Shown here in pieces: positions 1-7,123 of a DNA stretch of 11,901 nt. The notes under the pieces were generated by a model. It had not been told where the DNA came from and did not search any database. It saw only the letters and a list, made by a program, of their open reading frames with translations. Source of the DNA: an uncultured Janibacter sp. (GTDB taxonomy: Bacteria > Actinomycetota > Actinomycetes > Actinomycetales > Dermatophilaceae); assembly GCA_946222495.1 (NCBI GenBank), contig CAMICF010000081.1:1-11901 (forward strand). Reading direction: 5' to 3'. Position 1 is the stretch's first letter; each line of letters opens with the position of its first letter. Both the position numbers and the translations under genes were made by a program.

Positions 1-1223
1 TCCAGGCGCACGTCACCAACCTCGACTCGAGCAACTTCCTCGGCCGCCTCGCCCTGCTCCGTGTCTTCAACGGCGAGGTCCGCAAGGGCCAGCAGGTCAC
101 GTGGTGCCGCCACGACGGCACCCAGCACAAGGTGAAGATCACCGAGCTCCTCATGACCGAGGGTCTGGAGCGCAAGCCGCTCGACCACGGCTCCGCCCGG
201 CCCGGCGACATCATCGCCATCGCCGGCATCCCGGAGATCATGATCGGTGACACCATCGCCGACGCCGAGAACCCGATCCCCCTTCCGGTGATCACCGTCG
301 ACGAGCCCGCGATCTCCCTGACCCTGGGCACCAACACCTCGCCGCTCGTCGGTCGCGGCCCGACCAAGGGCACCAAGGTGACCGCGCGCATGGTCAAGGA
401 CCGCCTCGACAAGGAGCTCATCGGCAACGTCTCGCTGCGCGTCCTGCCCACCGAGCGCCCGGACGCCTGGGAGGTCCAGGGCCGTGGCGAGCTCGCCCTG
501 GCGATCCTCGTGGAGCAGATGCGCCGCGAGGGCTTCGAGCTGACCGTCGGCAAGCCGCAGGTCGTCACCCGCGAGATCGACGGCAAGCTCCACGAGCCGG
601 TCGAGCGCCTGACGATCGACACCCCCGAGGAGTACCTCGGTGCGATCACCCAGGTCCTCGCCGCCCGCAAGGGCCGCATGGAGCAGATGACCAACCACGG
701 CACCGGGTGGATCCGCATGGAGTTCCTCGTGCCCTCGCGCGGTCTCATCGGCTTCCGCACCGAGTTCCTCACGGAGACCCGCGGTGCGGGCATCGCCCAC
801 CACATCTTCGACGGCTACGAGCCGTGGTTCGGCACGATCACCACGCGCGTCTCGGGCTCGCTCGTCGCGGACCGCTCCGGTCCCGTCACGTCCTACGCCA
901 TGGTCAACCTCCAGGAGCGCGGCTCGCTCTTCACCGAGCCGGGCACCGAGGTGTACGAGGGCATGATCGTCGGGGAAAACTCCCGCGCCGACGACATGGA
1001 CGTCAACATCACCAAGGAAAAGAAGCTGACGAACGTCCGCGCGTCGTCGGCCGACAACTTCGAGAAGGTCGTCCCGGCGCGCCGGCTCAGCCTCGAGCAG
1101 TCGCTCGAGTTCTGCCGTGAGGACGAGTGCGTCGAGGTCACCCCGGATGCCATCCGCATCCGCAAGGTGGAGCTCGACCACAACACGCGAGCCCGCGCCG
1201 CGTCGCGCGCCCGCAACTCCTGA
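1..1223 (+). CDS. typA: Translational GTPase TypA/BipA, 3' part (5' end outside window)
   Basis: BipA/TypA is an EF-G-like ribosome-associated GTPase involved in stress adaptation and ribosome assembly. The reading frame is open from base 3, so the gene enters from the left edge. About 406 codons are visible of a family length near 610-640, and the N-terminal GTP-binding domain is missing. Visible parts in order are the domain II beta-barrel (FNGEVRKGQQV and following, nt 69-290), an EF-G domain III-like part with GRGELALAILVEQMRREGFEL (nt 480-545), a domain V-like part with FLVPSRGLIGFRTEFL (nt 722-769), and the BipA-specific C-terminal domain with MVNLQERGSLF, VYEGMIVGENSRADDMDVN and KKLTNVRAS. 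The tail EVTPDAIRIRKVELD is typical of the family. The ATG at 132 is an internal methionine, not the start. The next gene begins 14 bp after the stop, and the same neighbour order (typA-lpqW) occurs in mycobacteria. Identity is firm. Confidence 0.97.
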   Translation, partial: QAHVTNLDSSNFLGRLALLRVFNGEVRKGQQVTWCRHDGTQHKVKITELLMTEGLERKPLDHGSARPGDIIAIAGIPEIMIGDTIADAENPIPLPVITVDEPAISLTLGTNTSPLVGRGPTKGTKVTARMVKDRLDKELIGNVSLRVLPTERPDAWEVQGRGELALAILVEQMRREGFELTVGKPQVVTREIDGKLHEPVERLTIDTPEEYLGAITQVLAARKGRMEQMTNHGTGWIRMEFLVPSRGLIGFRTEFLTETRGAGIAHHIFDGYEPWFGTITTRVSGSLVADRSGPVTSYAMVNLQERGSLFTEPGTEVYEGMIVGENSRADDMDVNITKEKKLTNVRASSADNFEKVVPARRLSLEQSLEFCREDECVEVTPDAIRIRKVELDHNTRARAASRARNS

Positions 1224-1237
1224 GAGGAGCAGCGCCG

Positions 1238-2971
1238 ATGCGGCGCAGCACCACTGGTACCGTCGCGGCCCTGTCCGTCCTCGCCCTCGCGGCGGGTGCG
1301 GCAGGGTGCGACGTCGGTGGAGAGACCTCCCGCCCGGCCGGAGACCGTGTGTCCGGTCCCGACAACCGCCTGACCGTGCTCTCCCGGGGCCCGGTGCAGG
1401 CGTGGGACCCGCAGCGGATCACCGACCGGCGGACCGCGGGCTTCGCCGCACGGACGTGGATGCGGACGCTCACGGCCTACCCGCCGGCGTCCTCCGCCGC
1501 CGACCAGGGCCGTCTCCGGGGTGACCTCGCCGAGGGCACGGGCCGGCCCAACGCGGACGCCACGCGGTGGACCTTCTCCCTCCGTCCCGGGGTGACCTGG
1601 GAGGACGGGTCGCGGATCACCTGCGCGGACGTGCAGCGTGGTGTCGCCCGCTCCTTCGACCCCGAGATCAGCTCCAGCGGCTACGCGCTGACCTACCTCG
1701 ACATCCCCAAGAAGGCCGACGGCACGTCCCGGTACCCGGGCCCCCGCGCCACGGGCGGGACCTCGACCAAGGAGACGAAGCTCCTCGAGGACGCGGTCGA
1801 GTGCACCGACAGCTCGACCGTCGTCTTCCACCTCGCCGAGCCCGTCGGCACCTTCGACGAGGTCGTCTCGCTGCCGGAGTTCGCGCCCTTCAAGCAGGCG
1901 AAGGGCGGCGCCGCCGACGACCCGTACCGCGCCTACTCCTCCGGTCCCTACCGCCTCGCGGACGGGTGGACCGAGTCGAAGGGCGGCACCTGGGTGCGCA
2001 ACCCGAGGTGGAACCGCCGGTCGGACCCCCTTCGTCGCTCCGGCCCGGACTCGATCCGCCACCGGGAGGGCGTCGACCCCGAGGAGGCCCTCGCCGAGAT
2101 CGTCGACGGCGAGGACGGCGGCCGCACGCTGGCGCTCGACCCGCTTCCGCCGGCCCTCGTGACGGAGGCCGACCAGGCGAAGAAGGCGGTGCAGACCGTC
2201 GATACCGACGGGCAGGTCGTCGACTACCTCGCCGTCAACGCCACGCGCACGCCGCTGCGCTCGGCCACCGTGCGTCGGGCGCTCGCCGCGGCCACGGACC
2301 GTGCGGCCTACGCCGAGGGCACTGGGTCCGGCACCCCCACCTGGTCGTTGCTCGGCAGGAGTCTCCCCTCCGCCCACGATCCCGTGCACGACCACGGGCC
2401 ATCCGGCGACGTCTCCGCGGCGAAGCGGCTGCTCCGGGAGGCCAAGGTCTCCGGACCGGTGAAGCTCACCCTCGCCCACCGCGCCGGTGACCCGGAGGAG
2501 AGCGCCCTCCGGGAGCTGCTCCCGCGGTGGAAGAAGGCCGGGTTCGACGTCACGCTCGAGCCGATCGAGGACGACGACTACTTCGCCGCGATGTCCGACC
2601 GGACGCTCGCCGAGAAGTACGACCTCGTGTGGGCCGACTGGGGCCCCGACCACCCGTCGGCGTCCACCGTCCTGCCGCCGCTCTTCGACCACCGGGTCAA
2701 CCTCTCCGGGGACTCCGTCGGCCGGGACTACGGCCAGTACGAGGACGCGCGCACGACCGCCGCCATGGACCGGGCGGCCCGGACCCGCGACCCCGAGGAC
2801 CGGGCCGAGGCCTGGTCCGACATCGACACCGATCTGCTCGAGGACGGGGCCTACGTGCCCCTGCTCCAGAGCCGGTACACCTACGCCGCGGGCTCGGAGG
2901 TCACCTCCCTCGTCGGCAACCCCGTCTACGGCGGGATGCCCGAGCTCGGGCAGATCGGAGTGGCCCGATGA
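1238..2971 (+). CDS. lpqW: LpqW-like lipoprotein, family 5 ABC-type substrate-binding fold
   Basis: This is a 577-residue exported lipoprotein. The start is the ATG at 1238, preceded 8 nt upstream by a strong ribosome-binding site, GAGAGGAG (1222-1229), and giving a clean signal peptide: MRR, a hydrophobic stretch, then AAGC with the lipidated Cys at residue 24. The open frame to its left overlaps typA and lacks this signal. The body matches the SBP_bac_5 (oligopeptide/nickel-binding) family: WTFSLRPGVTWEDGSRI, DVQRGVARSF, and a VVFHL segment near residue 195. C129 and C189 sit where actinobacterial members often carry a cysteine pair, so a disulfide is likely (inference). No permease or ATPase gene is adjacent. 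Position directly after typA and before mshB matches M. tuberculosis lpqW, whose product influences lipomannan/lipoarabinomannan synthesis rather than acting as a known importer. The family is certain; LpqW orthology rests on gene order, and a plain peptide-binding role is the alternative. Confidence 0.88.
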   Translation: MRRSTTGTVAALSVLALAAGAAGCDVGGETSRPAGDRVSGPDNRLTVLSRGPVQAWDPQRITDRRTAGFAARTWMRTLTAYPPASSAADQGRLRGDLAEGTGRPNADATRWTFSLRPGVTWEDGSRITCADVQRGVARSFDPEISSSGYALTYLDIPKKADGTSRYPGPRATGGTSTKETKLLEDAVECTDSSTVVFHLAEPVGTFDEVVSLPEFAPFKQAKGGAADDPYRAYSSGPYRLADGWTESKGGTWVRNPRWNRRSDPLRRSGPDSIRHREGVDPEEALAEIVDGEDGGRTLALDPLPPALVTEADQAKKAVQTVDTDGQVVDYLAVNATRTPLRSATVRRALAAATDRAAYAEGTGSGTPTWSLLGRSLPSAHDPVHDHGPSGDVSAAKRLLREAKVSGPVKLTLAHRAGDPEESALRELLPRWKKAGFDVTLEPIEDDDYFAAMSDRTLAEKYDLVWADWGPDHPSASTVLPPLFDHRVNLSGDSVGRDYGQYEDARTTAAMDRAARTRDPEDRAEAWSDIDTDLLEDGAYVPLLQSRYTYAAGSEVTSLVGNPVYGGMPELGQIGVAR

Positions 2972-3843
2972 GCCGCCTGCTGTTCGTCCATGCCCACCCT
3001 GACGACGAGTCGCTCGCCACGGGTGTGGCCATCGCCCACCACGTCTCCCGAGGGGACGAGGTGCACGTCCTCACCTGCACGCTCGGCGAGCAGGGCGAGG
3101 TCATCCCCGAGGAGCTGGCCCACCTCGACGCGGACCACGAGGACACGCTCGGCGAGTACCGCCGCGACGAGCTGCGTGCCGCCATGGCCGCGATCGGGGC
3201 CCGGCACCGGGTCCTCGGCGAGGACCTGCGCGGAGGCCGGGTCTCCCGGTGGCGCGACTCGGGCATGGCCGGGTCGGCGAGCGCGCAGCACCCCGACGCC
3301 TGGGTGCAGTCGGACGACGACGAGGCCGTCGCAGCCGTGACGGAGGTGCTCGCCGAGGTGCAGCCCGACGTCGTCGTCACCTACGACGCCAACGGCGGCT
3401 ACGGCCACCCCGACCACATCCGCACCCACGAGGTGACCCGCATGGCCGTCGACGGCCTGCCCGAAGGGAGCCGCCCGCCCCTCTTCGGGACGCTGACGCC
3501 CCGCTCGTGGGCCGAGGAGGACCGTCGCGTCCTCGCCGGCACCCGGGGCCTCGCGGAGCTCGGCTGGTCGCAGCCGAGCGGGGAGCTCCCCCCTTCGGTC
3601 GTGGACGACGCGGTCGTCACGCACGCGGTCATCGACCCCGCCGCGGTGGAGCGGCAGGCCGCCGCCCTGCGCCACCACCGCACGCAGGTGACCCTCGGAC
3701 CCGGGGACACCTTCGCGCTGTCCAACGACATCGCTGCGCGCCTGTCGGGCCGTGAGGGCTATGCCCTGCTCGACCCCGCCACGGGCGAACCGCTGCCGGG
3801 CCTCGCCGGCACCGACGAGCGCTCGCCGCTGGTGGCCCGATGA
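2968..3843 (+). CDS. mshB: N-acetyl-GlcN-inositol deacetylase MshB (mycothiol synthesis)
   Basis: MshB removes the acetyl group from GlcNAc-myo-inositol in the second stage of mycothiol synthesis. It is a cytosolic zinc enzyme of the PIG-L/LmbE family. The protein is 291 residues against 303 in M. tuberculosis. The N-terminal motif HAHPDDES supplies H10, D12 and D13, matching metal ligand H13, base D15 and ligand D16 of the M. tuberculosis enzyme. GYGHPDHIRTHE supplies H147 and H150, matching catalytic H144 and metal ligand H147. All key residues are present. The ATG overlaps the lpqW stop as ATGA (2968-2971), with GGAG at 2957-2960 as the ribosome-binding site, so translation is probably coupled. 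The end overlaps the next gene in the same way. The paralogue Mca (mycothiol conjugate amidase) is the main alternative, but the length, the GYGHPDH form and the neighbourhood favour MshB. Confidence 0.92.
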   Translation: MSRLLFVHAHPDDESLATGVAIAHHVSRGDEVHVLTCTLGEQGEVIPEELAHLDADHEDTLGEYRRDELRAAMAAIGARHRVLGEDLRGGRVSRWRDSGMAGSASAQHPDAWVQSDDDEAVAAVTEVLAEVQPDVVVTYDANGGYGHPDHIRTHEVTRMAVDGLPEGSRPPLFGTLTPRSWAEEDRRVLAGTRGLAELGWSQPSGELPPSVVDDAVVTHAVIDPAAVERQAAALRHHRTQVTLGPGDTFALSNDIAARLSGREGYALLDPATGEPLPGLAGTDERSPLVAR

Positions 3844-4331
3844 CCGAGGGAGTCAGCGCCACGAGCCTGCGCCACGCCATGGGTCACTTCGCCACGGGCG
3901 TCGCCGTCGTCACGACCCTCGAGGACGGCCACGACCACGCGATGACCGCCAACTCGCTGACCTCGGTCAGCCTCGAGCCGCCCCTCGTGCTCGTCTGCGT
4001 CCGCCAGGACTCGGGCTGGCACGAGGCCGTCGTCGCCTCGGGGGTGTGGGGCGTCTCGCTCATGCCCGTCGGCGGACGCGCGGCCGCGAGCTGGCTCAGC
4101 ACCGGGGGGCGCCCGCTCCTCGGGCAGCTCTCCCAGGTCCCGCACCACCGGGGCGAGCTCGGCGTCGCGCTCGTCGACGACGCCCTGGCGACCCTCGAGT
4201 GCCGGACCCGGGACCTCCACGAGGCCGGGGACCACATCATCGTCGTCGGGGAGGTCGTGACCAGTGCGGCCGACCCGAGGCGGGATGATCCACTGGTGTA
4301 CTACCGCAGCCGCTACACGAGCACGAGGTGA
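3840..4331 (+). CDS. Flavin reductase-like FMN-binding protein
   Basis: This 163-residue protein belongs to the flavin reductase domain family (PF01613; HpaC-type small subunits of two-component monooxygenases). Such enzymes bind FMN and reduce flavin with NAD(P)H. Visible signatures are the N-terminal LRHAMGHFATGVAVVTT, the flavin-binding stretch MTANSLTSVSLEPPLVLVCV, a later GDHIIVVGEV, and a terminal PLVYYRSRY, giving a complete single domain of usual length. There is no signal peptide or membrane segment, so it should be cytosolic. The start ATG overlaps the mshB stop (ATGA, 3840-3843) and no good Shine-Dalgarno sequence precedes it, so translation is probably coupled to mshB. No partner monooxygenase gene lies in the window, so its substrate is unknown. 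A role in thiol or flavin redox balance alongside mycothiol is conceivable from context only. Confidence 0.9.
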   Translation: MTEGVSATSLRHAMGHFATGVAVVTTLEDGHDHAMTANSLTSVSLEPPLVLVCVRQDSGWHEAVVASGVWGVSLMPVGGRAAASWLSTGGRPLLGQLSQVPHHRGELGVALVDDALATLECRTRDLHEAGDHIIVVGEVVTSAADPRRDDPLVYYRSRYTSTR

Positions 4332-4335
4332 GTCC

Positions 4336-6087
4336 ATGGCACACGACGAGACCCTGACCGACGGGGCCCCCGGAGAGGGTGGTCACGGCCGCGGTCGACT
4401 CCTCATCGCGGGCACCGTCGTCGTGCTCGTCGTCGTCGCGCTCTATGCGCTCGCCTCGCTCGTGCTCGCCGACCGGGTCCCGGAGGACACGCACGTCGGC
4501 GGCGTCGCCATCGGGGGCAAGACCGAGGGCGAGGCCCGCACGGCGCTCGAGGAGGGCCTCTCCGACGAGGAGGCCGAGCCGATCACCGTCGAGGTCGACG
4601 GGACGAAGAAGAGCATCGACCCCGAGGACGCCGGTCTGGCCTACGACTACGAGGAGTCCCTCGACGGGCTCACCGGGTTCAGCCTCAACCCCGTCGACCT
4701 CTACAACAACGTCGCCGGAGGCGTCGACCGCGATGTCGAGACCACCGTCGACGAGGACCGCCTCGACTCGGCCCTCGAGGACGCGACCGCCGACCTGGAC
4801 AAGAAGCCCGTCGAGGGCAAGGTCAGCCTCGACGGGGCCGAGGTGAAGCAGACCGCTGCCCGCCCCGGCCGGACGGTCGAGCGCGACGAGCTCGCGGGCG
4901 CCATCGCCGACGAGTGGCCGGGCACGCGGACGTTCACCGCCCCGACGAGCGAGGCGGCGCCGAAGATCGAGCAGGACGAGATCGACGACTTCGTCGAGGG
5001 CGAGCTCGAGCCGCTCGTCTCGGGCCCCGTCACGGTCGCCACCACCGACCCCACGGCGAAGGGGAAGAAGCGCGACATCTCCGTCGAGCTCGACGCCGAG
5101 CAGGTCGCCGCCGCGGTCGACGTGACGACGAAGGACGGCGCGCTCGACGCCGACGTCGACGACAAGGTCCTCGCCAAGACGGCGCTCGCCGAGGCGAAGG
5201 TCTCGGACTCCTTCGAGCCGGCCCGGGACGCCGAGGTGACCCGTGACGGGAAGGGCTACGACGTCGCCCCCTCGCGGGTCGGCTTCACGCTCGACGACAC
5301 CGGTCTCGGCCAGAAGATCGCCGAGGCGATGACGAAGAAGGGCGACGAGCGCTCGGTCGACGTGAAGACGGTCGAGGACAAGCCGGAGTTCACGACGACC
5401 GAGGCGCGGCGGACGCTCCCCAAGGAGCAGATCTCGACCTTCACGACGGAGATGCCGAGCGCGACCGAGCCGCGGGCGGACAACATCCGGCACGCGGCGG
5501 AGGACCTCGACGGCACCTACGTCCCGCCGGGGGAGACCTTCTCCCTCAACGACGAGCTCGGGGAGCGCTCGGCGGAGACCGGCTACAAGGAGGCCCACGT
5601 CATCCAGGGGGACCGCCTCGTCGACGACTTCGGCGGTGGCATCTCCCAGCTGTCGACGACGCTCTTCAACGCCGTCTTCTTCTCCGGGGCGAAGATCGAG
5701 GAGTTCCACCCGCACTCGTTCTACATCGAGCGCTACCCCGAGGGGCGCGAGGCGACGATCTCCTGGCCGGACCTCGACAACCGGTTCACCAACGACACCG
5801 GCGCCGGCATCCTCATCGAGGCCGAGGTCCGGGGCGAGGACGTCATCGTCTCCTTCCAGGGGCGCTCGAAGTACGACGAGGTCAAGGCGACGAAGAGCGA
5901 GCGGCGCAACGTCCAGGAGCCGGACGCGGTCACCGACGACAGCGAGGAGTGCGAGGGGCAGGACTCCGCGGAAGGGTTCACCGTCGACATCACGCGGGAC
6001 TTCATCAAGGACGGCAAGACCGTGAAGTCCTCCTCGTTCACGACGACCTACAGCGCCAAGGACAAGGTCACCTGCACCGGCGGCTGA
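4336..6087 (+). CDS. Membrane-anchored VanW family protein with PG_binding_4-like repeats
   Basis: This 583-residue envelope protein starts at ATG 4336, with GAGGTGAG (4324-4331) as ribosome-binding site. The longer open frame from 4264 lies inside the flavin reductase gene. A short cytoplasmic tail (1-20) is followed by one transmembrane helix at about 21-46 (VVVLVVVALYALASLVLADR), so the rest is extracellular. Residues about 54-350 hold degenerate repeats of the putative peptidoglycan-binding type (PF12229); compare SIDPEDAGLAYDYEESL (93-109) with YDVAPSRVGFTLDDTGL (308-324). The VanW domain spans about 377-510, with YVPPGETFSLND, GDRLVDDFGGGISQLSTTLF and EEFHPHSFYIERYPEGREA. A C-terminal tail (511-583) has two cysteines, C539 and C580, that could pair. 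The extracellular part is strikingly rich in Asp, Glu and Lys. VanW occurs in some vancomycin-resistance clusters but its activity is unknown, and such chromosomal copies are common in actinobacteria. There is no evidence here for resistance. Confidence 0.92.
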   Translation: MAHDETLTDGAPGEGGHGRGRLLIAGTVVVLVVVALYALASLVLADRVPEDTHVGGVAIGGKTEGEARTALEEGLSDEEAEPITVEVDGTKKSIDPEDAGLAYDYEESLDGLTGFSLNPVDLYNNVAGGVDRDVETTVDEDRLDSALEDATADLDKKPVEGKVSLDGAEVKQTAARPGRTVERDELAGAIADEWPGTRTFTAPTSEAAPKIEQDEIDDFVEGELEPLVSGPVTVATTDPTAKGKKRDISVELDAEQVAAAVDVTTKDGALDADVDDKVLAKTALAEAKVSDSFEPARDAEVTRDGKGYDVAPSRVGFTLDDTGLGQKIAEAMTKKGDERSVDVKTVEDKPEFTTTEARRTLPKEQISTFTTEMPSATEPRADNIRHAAEDLDGTYVPPGETFSLNDELGERSAETGYKEAHVIQGDRLVDDFGGGISQLSTTLFNAVFFSGAKIEEFHPHSFYIERYPEGREATISWPDLDNRFTNDTGAGILIEAEVRGEDVIVSFQGRSKYDEVKATKSERRNVQEPDAVTDDSEECEGQDSAEGFTVDITRDFIKDGKTVKSSSFTTTYSAKDKVTCTGG

Positions 6088-6096
6088 CTCCTCAGC
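6083..6096. other. Small palindrome holding both convergent stop codons
   Basis: GCTGA (6083-6087), a CTCC loop and TCAGC (6092-6096) form a 5-bp stem. The left TGA is the VanW stop and the right TCA is the GNAT stop on the other strand. Only 4 bp separate the two genes, so there is no room for a conventional terminator. The stem is short and has no T-run; I do not call it a terminator. Confidence 0.4.
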
Positions 6097-7102
6097 GGGC
6101 GTCGCCGGCGAGGTAGACGTACTCGTGGTGCGGCCGCAGCCCGACGTCGAGGTAGAGGTCACGGGCCGGGGTGTCCCGCTCGACCTGGAGGTAGGTGAGG
6201 GAGGCGCCGCCCTCCCGCGCCGCGCGGGCGGCCTCCCGGGTCAGCCAGCGTCCGATGCCGCGGCGCCGGTGGGTCGGCGGGACGTGCAGCCCGAAGATCC
6301 CGGCCCACCCCTCGCCGAGGGCCACGCGCACGACGCCGGCGGTGCTCCCTTCGTCGTCGTGGGCGGTGAGGAAGACCTGCCGCGCAGGGCGCTGGAGGAC
6401 CTCACGGGCCGTGTCGCGGTGCTCGAGGGTCCGGGGAGCGCTGCCGGCGAGCCACGCGTCGGTGACGTGGGCGGTGCGGTCCGCGGTGATCCCGGCCGGG
6501 GCCGGCGTCGACCCGTCGAGCAGCGTGTCCGTCCACCCGGTGAGGACGTCGGCGACCGTGTGCTCGCGGTAGCCGCGCTCGAGGAGGAGGGCGCCGAGCG
6601 TGTCGTCGGCGGTGGCCGCGCCCGTCGGCCGCGGCAGCATGACGCGCGGCGTGAGCTCCCGAGCGGCGTACCAGGCCTCGGCGGCGTCGACGGCCTCCGG
6701 GAGCGGACGGCCGGGATCACCCACGGGCAGAAGGGAGTTGGACCGCCCCGTCCAGCCTCGGCCGGCCCTCAGGAGCCACCCCTCGCCGGGCGTGCCGAGC
6801 CACTCATCCTCGAGCCCGGGCTGCCCCCGGGTCATGACGAGGTGGAGGTCCTCGATGCCGATCGCACGATGCGGGGCGCCGCGACGCGTCGGTCGCGGCG
6901 GGATGCCCCGGGCGGCGACGACGAGGTCGCGGCGCAGGGTGACGTCGTCGGTCCGGGTGCGGACCCGGACGGTCTCCTCGTCGAGGGCGAGGATCTCGCC
7001 GACGGTGTCCGTGAGGCTCGGGCCGTGCGTCGGAGGCGGGTCGATCCGGGACCGGAGGGCGACGCGGCTTCCTGTGGTGAGACCCACGAACAGATCGTTC
7101 AT
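6092..7102 (-). CDS. GNAT acetyltransferase, Rv0428c-like, with N-terminal SH3-like domain
   Basis: This 336-residue protein is predicted to transfer acetyl from acetyl-CoA to an unknown amine. The N-terminal 70 residues (VGLTTGSRVALRSRI to DVTLRRDLVVAARGIPPRP) resemble the SH3-like barrel found at the front of the M. tuberculosis Rv0428c family. The middle carries GWTGRSNSLLPVGDPGRPL and AWYAARELTPRVMLPRP, which are also typical of that family. The C-terminal GNAT core has motif A, IFGLHVPPTHRRRGIGRWL, with the acetyl-CoA loop R-R-R-G-I-G-R at about 279-285, then a YLQVERDTPARDLYLDVGL segment ending in YVYLAGDAR. The start is the ATG at 7102-7100; upstream codons in frame run through fdxA antisense and contain no better start. 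There is no Shine-Dalgarno sequence, which fits a leaderless or near-leaderless mRNA from the -10 at 7116-7111. It converges on the VanW gene and diverges from fdxA. Confidence 0.88.
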   Translation of the reverse strand: MNDLFVGLTTGSRVALRSRIDPPPTHGPSLTDTVGEILALDEETVRVRTRTDDVTLRRDLVVAARGIPPRPTRRGAPHRAIGIEDLHLVMTRGQPGLEDEWLGTPGEGWLLRAGRGWTGRSNSLLPVGDPGRPLPEAVDAAEAWYAARELTPRVMLPRPTGAATADDTLGALLLERGYREHTVADVLTGWTDTLLDGSTPAPAGITADRTAHVTDAWLAGSAPRTLEHRDTAREVLQRPARQVFLTAHDDEGSTAGVVRVALGEGWAGIFGLHVPPTHRRRGIGRWLTREAARAAREGGASLTYLQVERDTPARDLYLDVGLRPHHEYVYLAGDAR

Positions 7103-7110
7103 GGGGCGAC

Positions 7111-7116
7111 ATAGTA
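7111..7116 (-). promoter_or_regulatory. Putative -10 element for the GNAT gene
   Basis: Read on the minus strand this is TACTAT, fitting the actinobacterial TANNNT -10 pattern. Eight bases (GTCGCCCC) separate it from the ATG at 7102, so transcription would begin at or within about two bases of the start codon. It overlaps the opposite-strand -10 of fdxA. No clear -35 was seen. Confidence 0.45.
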
Positions 7117-7117
7117 T
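7112..7117 (+). promoter_or_regulatory. Putative -10 element for fdxA, leaderless geometry
   Basis: TAGTAT matches TANNNT and lies exactly 6 nt (GGGGGC) before the fdxA ATG at 7124. A start of transcription on the A of the ATG would be expected, and no Shine-Dalgarno sequence exists to argue otherwise. The dapD promoter at the right end of the window has the same 6-nt spacing. No convincing -35 is visible. Confidence 0.55.
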
Positions 7118-7123
7118 GGGGGC

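Noticed and set aside
132..134. ATG as the typA start
   Set aside because: The frame stays open to the left edge with in-family sequence (LDSSNFLGRLALLRVFNGEV), so the gene is cut by the window.
961..985. A-rich GGGGAAAACTCCC patch inside typA as a regulatory palindrome
   Set aside because: Only three outer base pairs match, and it encodes conserved BipA residues (VGENSR).
893..2692. 599-codon open frame on the minus strand opposite typA and lpqW
   Set aside because: Repetitive Gly/Arg/Val-rich translation spanning two recognisable genes on the other strand; a codon-bias shadow.
1238..2971. A complete ABC importer operon
   Set aside because: Only the binding protein is present; no permease or ATPase gene lies upstream or downstream.
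4336..6087. VanW as evidence of a vancomycin-resistance cluster
   Set aside because: No vanHAX, vanRS or ligase genes are present, and VanW-domain proteins are common chromosomal proteins in actinobacteria.
4237..6162. 641-codon open frame on the minus strand opposite the VanW gene
   Set aside because: Its translation is a low-complexity D/E/R/V-rich string with no recognisable domain, typical of the antisense frame of a high-GC gene. The + strand has a clear signal anchor and a VanW domain.
6125..7114. 329-codon + strand open frame opposite the GNAT gene
   Set aside because: Arg/Gly/Pro-rich with no motif; the minus strand has a recognisable GNAT core and SH3-like domain.
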